Part shown: positions 1 through 10,209 of the stretch, piece after piece
Position numbering within the stretch: position 1 is the stretch's first letter
How the letters are laid out: every line of letters begins with the position of its first letter
DNA from: Phlebotomus papatasi
Taxonomy: Eukaryota > Arthropoda > Insecta > Diptera > Psychodidae
Assembly (NCBI RefSeq): GCF_024763615.1
Contig: NC_077222.1
Span: 27,280,001-27,344,000 of the forward strand
Direction: 5' to 3'
Length of the DNA stretch: 64,000 nucleotides
Notes under the pieces: model-generated
Database searches by the model: none
Seen by the model: the letters and a program-made list of their open reading frames with translations, nothing else
Told to the model about the DNA's origin: nothing
Made by a program: the position numbers and the translations under genes

Positions 1-667
1 TATTTAAATCACAAAGTTTGTCCAAAAAAAAATCTCCAGTCTGAAAATTCCAACATCAAAGTCAATATTTACACGCAGGAGAAGAGAATTTTCCATCACT
101 TTGGCGAAATAGAAACACAAACAAAACTTTAGGTAGCAAAAAAAGTCATTTTGTGGTATGCTTTTGAGCTTTGATTTGGCTTTTTTTTATAAAAACTTTT
201 GTATGTATTATGTCTATGGATATTGAAAAATAGGAGGAAATTTTATTGTCAGAATAACCTCTGATTTATGCACATAATGATTGCTTTAGCATGTGCAAAG
301 GCAATGATTGAAAACGAAACAATTCAATTTAATATCCCATCCCTATAACACAACCATCTGCAATTTTTAAGAGTTAGGAAATTTCCATGGATAATTCTAT
401 AACATTCAACCAGGATTGTCCTATACATTTTTTGATATAAGGTCGCGCAGCAATTTGAGAAATGTTTCAGTATAGAGGAAACTGGAGCAGTGTCGCACAA
501 TTTTAAAAGTGCTGATTTTACTGAATTTTCCAAGTACATATTGTGTTTTAGGAATATGAAGATGATCATCGAGTCTAATAAGGATGCTAGAAAATTAATC
601 AGTTTTATAGAAAAATAAAAGCTTTGCGGAATGCTCAAACCTACGAGATAGAGCTATCCATGAATTA

Positions 668-992
668 CAGTGGGTGTCAATAGTTTGTTGCCTTTTAAGT
701 TTAATAATATTAAGTTGGTTGCATGTTTTGACCATTTAAAATTAGTTTTTTAAACGAGGCAACAAACTTTTCATTTCTCAAAAATGACCAACTTTAGGAA
801 AACAATTGTATTTGATATGAAATAAAATATTTTTTTTTTGAAAAATATAAATAATATCTACGGATTATAGGGAACTCATCTGAAAAAACAAAAATTTGAA
901 AAAGTAATTTTTTTTATAATTTCTAATTTTTATAATTTTTTTCACTTGATTTTTCAAACATGCTTTAGGCAACAAACTATTGATACCCACTG
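668..992. mobile_element. TA-flanked MITE, Tc1/mariner-like ends
   Basis: The left end CAGTGGGTGTCAATAGTTTG and the right end are inverted copies, followed by GTTGCC and its complement. Both ends abut TA. It is 325 bp, AT-rich, with no open frame. Confidence 0.8.
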
Positions 993-1357
993 TATCTTTT
1001 TGCATATTTTTTGAGTGTATACCGGTTTATTAACGATTAAATTCAATCGCAAATCAGAAAACAATACTGAACTAAAAATTGGCAAAAAACTGTGCATTTT
1101 AGAATGTTCTTGTCATTAGTAACATGCTTCCGCGCAAATTAAAAGCGGTGTACGAAAATAAATCAATTATAATTACTTAACCAAATCATTACCGATTGAA
1201 ACTGCTGTAACCAGATAAGAAATGTCAAATGTAGAGCGTACGGCCTATTCGAAGCATATTAACCCTGTCGACGGCTGTATCCTACTAATACAAATCCTTT
1301 ATGTCTTTCACACGCCCAATCCATACCATCCTAAGGCAGATGCTGATGGTTGTTATA

Positions 1358-1592
1358 CAGTATAGACTCTCTCTCAATTGGGCATTTGGGTCAAAAGTCA
1401 TCCGGTTTATTGATAGATTTGGGTGTTAAAGCCTTTGTAAATTCCACAAAAAGTGCTCAATTATAAAGAATCACTATAAAATAGGAAGAACTACAGCGAA
1501 TTTGAGCAAATTAGCTTCATAATTGATCGATAAAATTATCAACAAAATTTTTCGACCGATTGAAAAAGAGCCGATTGAGTGAGAGTCTACTG
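1358..1592. mobile_element. TA-flanked MITE with CAGTA(TA)GACTCTC ends
   Basis: The left end CAGTATAGACTCTCTCTCAA is matched by an inverted CAGTAGACTCTCACTCAATC at the right, both next to TA. It is 235 bp and non-coding. Confidence 0.72.
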
Positions 1593-1760
1593 TATGGTGC
1601 TCTTGTTGCTTATGGCAATTAACATCGGTACTTCAGTGAGTGAGCATCAGTCGCCATGGACAGTTCACTCTCAGGAAGTTGAAATAAGGGTGACAAACTC
1701 AGTTCCCCATTTTCCCTCTATAAGTTTGTAATTTTATTTAGATGAGTCACATCAGGGCAA

Positions 1761-1805
1761 GATCTTTCTAAAGATCTTTCTAAAGATCTACACAAGATCT
1801 TTCCA
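1761..1805 (+). repeat. short tandem repeat, unit about 12 bp
   Basis: AAGATCTTTCTA is repeated about three times, then degenerates. Confidence 0.7.
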
Positions 1806-1844
1806 AAAAATCCAAATTCAATTAAAAAGGCTGAAAAATTGTCC

Positions 1845-2345
1845 CTACCATAATGATTGACTTTTGACCTTCAATAATTCAAAATAGCGCATTTTTCGGT
1901 CATAGCTATGTTTGGGCCAAATGTTCATCTGAAATACCTCTAAAAGATGGCTTTGGAGGGTATGGAGGGCTTAGAGGAAAAAGGAAAAAAAAAGATTGTC
2001 CGAGATAATGTCCACATGAGAAGTCATCGAAGACCGATAGTTGATCTATATTACCGTTTGACTTCTAGATCAGGAACATACTTAAGGTCAAGTAAAAAAA
2101 TAATGATTTCCGAAAAAATAATTAAATTGTTCGTACTTCACCGATGCAGATCGATGCTGGCAAGGTCTAAATTTCAAGACCTATCCATAAAATCTAAAAT
2201 TAACTAAATCGGTTAAAAAATGAGCCCTCCAAAGTGATTGACCTTTGTTTATTTATTGAAGGGTACCCGACGACCGGAAATTTATAAACTTTAGAGCGGT
2301 GCCAAGTTAGAGAAAATTGGATTATATAACTGTTCTCTCTTTGAG
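1845..2345 (+). repeat. dispersed repeat family A, partial copy
   Basis: Shares TTCAATAATTCAAAAT, a CTACCTCTAAAA-type stretch and the right end ACTGTTCTCTCTTTGAGTTC with copies at 23.2-24.6, 40.5-43.1 and 43.3-43.9 kb. No coding capacity is seen. Confidence 0.6.
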
Positions 2346-2784
2346 TTCGAACAGTAAAATTATGTTATTTATCACCAAATCTTTAGGATAAATATCTCAC
2401 ATTTCCTGGGGTAGATTTGTACACTTCTTTTTTATGTTCTGCAGTAACTTTTGCCATTGTTCTTAATATTCTAAAGATATTAAAACTGTGAATATTTCTC
2501 AACAAAATCTACACACTTACAACATGTAAGATAAGATTTTGACAGGGGTTAGTTCTCCATTTTGGATTACCGATGCATCCAGGCCACAATTGGATTCCCC
2601 ACTCCTATTTTATCTTATCCCCCGAAACGGGTAGCCGCTCCATATTTCAGCTCTGTGGACAACCAGTGCTGCTACTATATCACAGGAACTAATCTCGGTG
2701 TGTGTTTTGGATCAGTGACAGTGAATATTTGTTCTAAACTGCCATTGTGCAGTGCTACCCCATTTTCCCCAACGAATCTACATA

Positions 2785-3001
2785 GGGGGAGGTGGGGCTA
2801 CTTTGAGATGTGGGGTTACATTGTTATACGATTTTTTCGCATATTTCTAAAGAAAACTGTTTTTTGAGATGATGGACTTTGGATAGATAAAACAATTGTG
2901 GATTTATATAAAATAATTGCAAGGATCAGCTTCCTTTAGAAATAGACGAAAAACTCGTATAACAATATAGCCCCACAGCTCAAAATAGCCCCACCTCCCC
3001 C
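2785..3001. mobile_element. TA-flanked foldback MITE, word TGGGGCTA
   Basis: Ends GGGGGAGGTGGGGCTACTTT and its inverted copy lie between TA dinucleotides. The word TGGGG(C/T)TA occurs twice in each arm. A second copy, split by a larger insertion, lies around 30750-32710. Confidence 0.8.
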
Positions 3002-3032
3002 TACAGCGCTCTTGAAACTAACCATAAAAACC

Positions 3033-3285
3033 GGTGGCAGCCAAAATCCCGAAAGCCAAAATCCCGAATTTTCAAAATCTTAAAAGGGATGAAATTATAG
3101 GGAGGAAAATGTTTAGAATAATTTCCTAAGACCAGAAGATTTCCCTTTGCCTCCAGCAAGCGCGGGTACAATCGTGAGAGTAGCTGTGACACTTTTAATT
3201 TTTGGGATTTTGGCTTGCGGAATTTTGGTCCATTCAGGATTTTGGCTTTCGGGATTTTGGTGTTCAGGATTTTGACCGCGGGACC
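3033..3285 (-). mobile_element. short element built from the word AAAATCCCGAAAGCC (family F)
   Basis: Reads from GGTGGCAGCC to GCGGGACC. It consists of degenerate ~16 bp copies of CAAAATCCCGAAAGC in both orientations around an AT-rich core. Copies at 8644-8855 and 18272-18595 have the same ends in the other orientation. Confidence 0.75.
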
Positions 3286-4384
3286 CTATGAAAACATTAT
3301 GCGGAACTTTCTTTGGAACGAGCGAAATTTTCCCTGGAATTCCATAGACTTTCTTACAGGAATACGCTATGGGGTTTTCAATAGAAACTTTTTATATATC
3401 TTTTTTATATTTATTAAAATTGCAACGATCAATTTCTTCGACCATTAATTTTACAACTGCACCACAAATATAACATGTGTTAGAATATGGTATAGATATA
3501 TTGATTTATCTAACAAAAACTCTTTTTTTATTATGAGGTCTTTATAATGAAAATACCATAAAATATCTCTGACAAAATTGAGAAAATTGCAAATTGAAAT
3601 GTCGTGGTAATGGGGACATCCTTGGATGCTTTTGCACTTCATGTGGCTTCTGCTAGGGAATATAGAGGAGCGTTTGGAAAATTCTGACCGCCCATTCTGT
3701 CGCCACTTGACCATTATACTGTGATTGATTCACCCTCGTTAATTTGCGTCATCCAACGTTCTTTTTTTTTCAACCTACAGACTCGTTTATTTTTTCATTT
3801 GGGCCAAAACCATTGAAACTGTCCCACAAATCCTGTCTCACTAGGTCAGTTATTCACCATCAAAAGCTACTTCAGTGGACAAATCAATTACATACGGGCT
3901 CATGCGACTAATTCATAAATTTCTTCTAACCAAATCATATGAATGGAAAACTGAAGAATTGATATTGGGGATTGTGCGTGGGCTTTTTTCTCAGGATTGA
4001 CTGAAGATTTATGATTCAGGGTAACAATAAAAGTTGCTGATTCATGTGACAGGAAATTAGTCCTATTGCATCATTTATGGGCCATTCTTTTACACGTTAA
4101 TTTGTGTAGGGATGTAGGGCTTTGTGATACTTTCCTGTGGTTCTCTACAAATTGGACGTAATTAATTTTGAAGCTTTCCAAGATTGGTATAACATGATGA
4201 TAATTGAAATTGGATTTTGGGAATTTTATAGCTAAAACTCTGGATAGATAAATCATATTAACTCTTCTACCTTTCCTTAATATCGTGCTTTGATTAAGTT
4301 TTTGGATTTGTAATAATTTTGGACAGGCATAGACGAAACGGTTAGAGATGATGATTTAGAGTTTTCGGCGTACCCAGATAAATG

Positions 4385-4637
4385 CACTGAGATAAAAAAG
4401 AGGGTGCGATTAACTTTTATTCCTCGTAACTTTAACACTTTTTAGGTGTAAAAATATATCAACATTTTTAAGTGTTAATTTTACACCCTTTTGAGTGTAA
4501 AATTAACATGAAAAAGGGTAACTTTAACCCATAATACACCTAAAAAGCATAATATTTACACCGATTTCTGATCAATATTGCAGGGTAAAATGAACATTTC
4601 CGGAATATTATTTTAACTTTTTCGGATTTCTCTTAGT
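4385..4637. mobile_element. MITE family C (CACTGAGA ends), copy 1
   Basis: About 250 bp. It begins CACTGAGATAAAAAAGAGGG and ends with a TTTCTCTTAGT inverted end. The interior alternates TTTAACAC, TTTACACC and their complements. Copies at 17507-17757 and 61776-62027. Confidence 0.8.
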
Positions 4638-5904
4638 ATGTATTCCGTGAAAATAAACGTTAGTGTGTTCTACAAATCATGTAATATAGAATTATGCGTA
4701 CTTAAAGAATTGACGTATAATTCTACGAAGCAAGATTGTTGAATAGAAGTCTTGCTTTCTCTATATTCTTGGCTTTAGGTGCTATTAATCAACTGATTAC
4801 TTCTTGAATAGAACGACTTATGCTGTAATCGATCCTTCTCTTGTGCTATCTTTAGTGACAATACTGCGCCTAAAATAAGACACTATAGAAGAAGCTATTG
4901 GATGTTCTGTGGCAATTGAGCTTTTAGTCACCTCGTGTGTGTCACCCATGGGGCTTTCATTTGGTCTCTTAAGAACATCAATTGACTAAATGAGTCACGC
5001 ACTCAAAGGAGCTTCTGAGAAGGCAAGACAACATAATCAGACATAATAATTTAATTTCCTACCAATTATCTAATTTATTGTTTGACCCCTTGAACTCTGA
5101 TGTCTATATAGTTATAAGGACTAAAATTCAATTTGACAATTTTGAACAATGGATGTGGGTGAGACAGTGAAAATGGCAAATGGTTTTTGGGGGTTATGGA
5201 GTTTTCATAATGCATAAGAAAATTTAACGAATATCCTCCGCTCATCCAATTAACACATAAATTGTCCATTTTGCTTTTACCCATCAAAAATTTGCAATTT
5301 AAATCGAAATAATTTGGCCAAAAAATTTATAAATGGAAATTTATGAGGGACACATGAAAATTGAAAATGCTCAACGACAGTCTTGGTAATCCCCACAGCA
5401 AATATATGCTGCCCTTGAACTTGAAATAAAGTTCACAAGTCTATTGACTTCCGTTGAAATCTAAATTAAACCTAATTTTCGCGATTTTGAGCTTATGTAA
5501 AAAAAAAGATGTATATAGAGAAAAGCTGATGAAAATCGTTAGAAAAAGTGTCATTCACACTTTGTGTGAAAGTCTCCTTCAGGTTTTTTTCAACACTCTC
5601 CTTTGTTTATTTGTTCTCATTTTTTCTGGAGCAGAAAATGCGTGGTGACGGCGAGAAAAATTAATACCAATAAGCCCTTTTCAGCTCATGGTACCTGGTG
5701 ATTGCTTAATGTTCCACTGAAAGGTGTTCCCAAGTCAAAATGCATAAAAAATAAGGTTAGGTGTTAACCAATAAGGTTAGGTATTGAAATTTCGTTCCCA
5801 AATAGTACATAATAGGGTGCCGATGTATTTCTTAAAATTTCTTTGATCGTTTGCAAAGAATAATGAAATGTAAAATTTCAAATAATTTGTTTTGTAGTCC
5901 AGTT

Positions 5905-6337
5905 TTAGATTAGATTAGATTAGATTACAGTGGGGGCGGTTCCTCGCGGAACCGCTGCACCCAGGCCTCCTTTTGGGTCCATTATGCATCCCCGGTTAAA
6001 TTAATCCCCGTTAACTCTTTCGCGTCTTTAGGGTCATATATGACCCGGGGAAAAAAGTTTCTTTTTGGCTATTTACATTAATTGAAATCTAACTGGAGTC
6101 TTGAGAAAATGAGCCAAGTATCTTACATCCTTCTATTATGATGTCGTGCACGAACAGATAGATTTCAATTAATGTAAATACCCAAAAAAAACTTTTTTCC
6201 CCGAGTCATGACATTACCCTAAAGACGCGAAAGAGTTAAGGGCAAGACGGTTCAAGCCAGCCCGTTTTTCGGATAAACTCCATTAAACAGGGCGGCTTCA
6301 GTCTTGATAGGTCTTCATCAGATAGTACCGCTTTACC
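5905..6337 (-). mobile_element. 3' end of a non-LTR retrotransposon (LINE), split by a MITE
   Basis: On the minus strand an open frame ending SRLKPPCLMEFIRKTGWLEP plus three residues and TAA looks like the C-terminus of a LINE protein. A ~100 bp GC-rich 3' UTR and an (ATCTA)n tail at 5905-5928 follow. The element is truncated at its 5' side near 6337 and interrupted by the TTAA element at 6011-6239. The clade is not identified. Confidence 0.6.
6011..6239. mobile_element. piggyBac-like MITE flanked by TTAA
   Basis: Ends TTAACTCTTTCGCGTCTTTA and the inverted copy TAAAGACGCGAAAGAGTTAA. Inverted arms extend about 80 bp and include AATTGAAATCTA. The TTAA duplication at both ends is the piggyBac-class target. 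It has no open frame. The same ends occur at 40809-42661. Confidence 0.88.
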
Positions 6338-6667
6338 TTTCTACTTAAAACCTTTCCAGTTTTAAGTAGAAATACGAAATTCAATCAATTTTCTAGTATT
6401 TCATTGTCAATTTGTTATTGCGTCTGTAATTTATGCAAAACCGTTTGGATGTTGTTTGGTATTTTGAGGTATAGATCCGATTCTGTTGTATTGATTGAAT
6501 TCTCTATCAGGAACTAGAACATCTTTTAACTGATAATTCTCTAGAACAGATGAAGTTGATTTAGTCGACACAAGAAGCTCTGTGGTCTCAAATTAGTCAG
6601 AAAACATTGAATAATATCACGAACTTTAAACAAAGACATAACGATAACCAAAACTATGTGTAGATTC

Positions 6668-7345
6668 ATAAAAAATGAGCATGTTTTTTAGCACATTACT
6701 GTTCTCAAGTACTAAAAAGACCATGACTGTTCCCACATGTTATTTCAATTAATGTCAGATGGCATTGTGATCAGGTGAAAGCTTGCTCGGCGGGAATATT
6801 CGAATTCGGATTTCGGTTGGGAAATCGACAAGATTAATTTAATGTTTTCACTTTCATAGTATTTTCAACATTTTCTTTATCATGATTGACAAGATATAAG
6901 GTTCTTCTCTCTACAAAAAAACTTCATATTTTCCCCAGTCCTCGTCGTGTTCCAAAATCACCAAATAGTCATGACAGGAACCAACACAAAAGAAAAATTC
7001 AACCGAAATCCGAATTCTAATATTCCCTCCGAGCAAGATTTCACCCGATCACAATACCATCTGACATTCAGTCAGTGTGGAGTAACCTGCCATGTCAGCT
7101 TGGTGGCGTGATGGATTTGGATGGCAGGGAGTTGACAACTTTAGCCTCAACCGATTTTCCAAGGTTTTCCATGAGTTTTCCCGTGAGTTTTCAGTGGGTA
7201 AAAGTCGGCGAGCAGCATTAATATTCTCTACTCATTATTTTCCTTGAAATGACGTATGGGAACAGACATGGTCTTTTTTAGTAGTTGAGAACAGTAATGT
7301 GCTAAAAAAAACACGTCACTTTTTCATTGGAATAGCACCATTATA
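6668..7345. mobile_element. foldback element with long inverted arms
   Basis: Left arm: TAGCACATTACTGTTCTCAA, then GTCAGATGGCATTGTGATCA, then GAATTCGGATTTCGGTTG. The right side repeats these inverted at about 6980-7075 and 7265-7305. The interior also contains a stretch related to the 49.1 and 63.1 kb element with the TTGGAATAGCACCAT end. Confidence 0.6.
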
Positions 7346-7348
7346 GCC

Positions 7349-7664
7349 ACGCTGGTAAAAATATAAGGGTTAAATTGATCAAACTGGTAAAAATGAAAGG
7401 ATCACTGAGGATCCTTTGAAAGTGTCCCTGTTTTGACACTTATTAACCTCCGGAATAAACGAACAAAAACAGTGATAAAGTGATCTTTGGTGTTCGCTCA
7501 GATGAGAAAAATATGGTATCAATAATAAGTTCGTGATAAAACATAATCTAACGTGATAAATTTGCATACAAAATTTCAAGAGACACTAGTAATTCTTTCA
7601 AAGGTTCAAATATGATCCATCCTTTCGAAAAGGATCAATTTGACCCTTTTATTTTTACCAGTGC
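7349..7664. mobile_element. MITE with CACTGGTAAAAATAAAAGG ends (family P)
   Basis: Both ends carry (C)TGGTAAAAAT..AAGG inverted, followed by GATCAAATTGATCC-type words. An extra internal start at about 7383 suggests a nested or rearranged copy. A shorter copy is at 18914-19074. Confidence 0.65.
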
Positions 7665-8112
7665 ACGATATTGACTTTTAACGAAAATTAAGTATTCATC
7701 AAAACAGAAAAAACCTTTAGAGCAACGAAGGAATTTTTTACCTTTTGATTTTATTTTTTAATTGGTATTTTTTGCGTAAACCGTAAACTGCCGTAAACCC
7801 ATTTTTGTAAAGATTTAGGATTTTTACTGTTCAAAATTTGATATTTTACTTCTGATTATTTTACTTACTGTTTATGTGGTTTTTACTGTACTAAAACTAA
7901 AAAAAAACCAGAAAAGGTGGATTTTCTATTTCAGATGTGGTAGAATATTTTCTGCTACTCTCTGTCGAACTGAAATTCGTCATTTAAAGAATTTATTAAT
8001 ATGAAGAAGTTTGATTTGATCAAAACAGTTCTAATGTTATTGGATTTGTCGTCCAGATTACGGGCTGTAGACCTAAGGTTTAGCCGTATGGCCTAACTTC
8101 TCTAATTTCTTA

Positions 8113-8373
8113 TTAACACTAAACCTACCGACCGTTTTAGCTTGTTTTTCCTAGCGTGTTCGGCCAAATGACAGAGCGCGATAGGGTAGGACACTCAACA
8201 TTTTTTTCTTGAAAAGGAGAAAAAATAAAACTTAAACACTGAATAATATATTGCATAAATATTTTAAAAAATTCAAAAAGTTTCATAGCGACATTATACC
8301 GCATAAATTTGTATTAATTTTAAAAAGTTTTTAAACCGGTCAAGTTGACCGGTCTTGTTAGAGTTAGTGTTAA
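8113..8373. mobile_element. TTAA-flanked MITE with TTAACACTAA ends
   Basis: TTAACACTAA at the left and TTAGTGTTAA at the right give inverted ends with TTAA target sites, followed by GACCGG-type words in each arm. It is 261 bp and non-coding. Confidence 0.65.
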
Positions 8374-8643
8374 TCAGGATTTTTGGAAACAATGACTTGG
8401 AACTGGATAACGAACAAGGGCACATATTTTGTTGTTTTGTTGTTTTAGATGTAGAAAAACCACTAAAATTTCTTATTGATTGGGATTTTGAGGCTTTCGG
8501 GAACTGGACTAAATCGTCACTCTGAAACACAATTGTTTCTAATGGGCTCGCGGGATTAGGATAATTCGGTTAGAATTCCACACCTTTCGTTCGAGGACAA
8601 TGTTCTGATTCGGTTCTAAGGTGTTCCTAATACCTGCTAAGAT

Positions 8644-8855
8644 GGGTCCCGATAAAAATCCCGAACGACAAAATCCCCAAAATGGGCCAAAATCCCGAAA
8701 TCTTCTGTGCCTTAGGAAATTATTCTAAACATTTTTTTCCATATAATTTCATCCCTTTCAGGATTTTGAAAATTCGGGATTTCGCCTGTCGGGATTTTGG
8801 CCTTTTCGGGATTTTGTCTTTTGGGATTTTGGCTTTCGGGATTTTGGCTGCCACC
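8644..8855 (+). mobile_element. family F element, copy 2
   Basis: Starts GGGTCCCGATAAAAATCCCG and ends TTTTGGCTGCCACC. It is made of degenerate AAAATCCCGAA words and their inverted copies around an AT-rich core. Confidence 0.78.
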
Positions 8856-9679
8856 AGCTAAGATATAATCCTGACTTAATCAATTGCAACTGAAATATTT
8901 ACCACAAAGAACAAAGAAACAGTTCTCAATTTTCTGGTGACCTGAATTTAGAAAATCTTTAAAATATAAAAATAGGATTGAGACATGGATTCTACATCTT
9001 TATCCTGCTGTATCTTGTCAACCTTTTCAATGTAAGAGCTTATAAGAAAACTGTAAATCTACATCACTTACCGTTCTTGCAGCTAGAAGCGGTAGACCTA
9101 CGAAAAGGCTGTTCGATATTGCACAGTATTTTATTAATAGGGTCAGTAAAAAGAAAATCTTAAATTGCAATTTTATGAATATAGAATAATTAAATATTAT
9201 TGGCAAAGATAAGATTTCTTTGGAGCGGTTTTAAGGGATTAACCAAAATCTAGAATAAATTGTTCATAGTTTAGTTTAACGTTTGTAGTAGCACAGAAGC
9301 TGTGATTACAAAAAAAGCTACAGCTAAATAAGAGAAATTCACGGAGCTGGGAACGGTGCCATGAGTTCGAAACATCCTTTCAATTAATACCCTTTGTCAC
9401 CCAGCATGGAAATTAACCCAGTGAAAATGATTTAAGGCAGAAAAAAGAGGCAAAAACTGAGTTTAATTACTATAGAATACCCTCTTCTATGTGCAAATGC
9501 TTCAGTCTTTTGTCAAATCCATTCTCATCATTGCCTTTTGATGAATATTTATTTTTAGACGAACATTATATAAAAAAGGTCCTTTAGTGCGTTGTTGAGC
9601 TTTTTTTTACGTTCGAATATTAAAGCTTCGTATAAGTGAGTATTTAATGGATTTTTGAGTGGCAATAAATTTCAAGATT

Positions 9680-9685
9680 TTTATT
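9680..9685 (-). terminator. candidate poly(A) signal AATAAA for the SAM-like gene
   Basis: AATAAA on the minus strand lies about 100 bp past the stop codon. In DNA this AT-rich such hexamers are common, so only the position supports it. Confidence 0.4.
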
Positions 9686-9787
9686 TCAGAATTATTTTAA
9701 TTCATAGTCTTATACATCATTTTGTCTAACTCTAAATAATGGCTTGTAGTTTGTAGAGTATTTTATTAGGAAAAGTGGATAAGTTCC

Positions 9788-10209
9788 TTAACTATTCAAT
9801 TTTCCTAGGAGATTGATAATTTTGGGCTGACATTCAGGGGATTCGATTTTGAAGAAGTATTGCTGGAAAAATGTCCAGACGTACTTAGACTTCATCGGGT
9901 AGTTGATGTTGAACACAAAGCAAAGCTTCAACACGGTGTCGACACATTTGACGAAGGTGGGTAGTTGATAGAGGATTCCGTCAAAGTCCACGTAGAATTC
10001 TTGTAGGTCCTCAAGCGCTTCTCCAACGACGATAATTTTGGGCTCTGATGGATCCCACTTATCTCTCTCATTGTCCAGATTCATGATGTCATCGATCATG
10101 AGTACAAGATCACGCTGAGCCTCTGTAATGGACACTTTGATACGACCAGGAAGAACTGGTGGATGCATCACAGCGTGCATCAACAGGGCAGTTATACAAT
10201 CCTTTGTAT
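9788..10209 (-). CDS. exon 6 (terminal) of the SAM-like gene
   Basis: Acceptor CTTCACCAG|ATACAAAG. It codes for the 140-codon C-terminal block, including ALLMHAVMHPPVLPGRIKV and KIIVVGEALEDLQEFYVDFD, and ends at TAA (9788-9790). This block is the most family-typical part of the protein. Confidence 0.82.

Larger units (their letters stand above)
1..9787. other. no gene recognised; repeat-rich DNA
   Basis: No supported coding exon. It holds several foldback elements, copies of a dispersed 1 kb repeat, a LINE 3' end and simple AT-rich sequence, each listed separately. A GC-richer stretch at 2545-2790 is treated under findings. It could be the upstream intron of the receptor or intergenic. Confidence 0.6.

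Noticed and set aside
5905..5928. Independent microsatellite (ATTAG)n
   Set aside because: It is directly joined to the LINE 3' UTR and is better explained as its short repeated tail.
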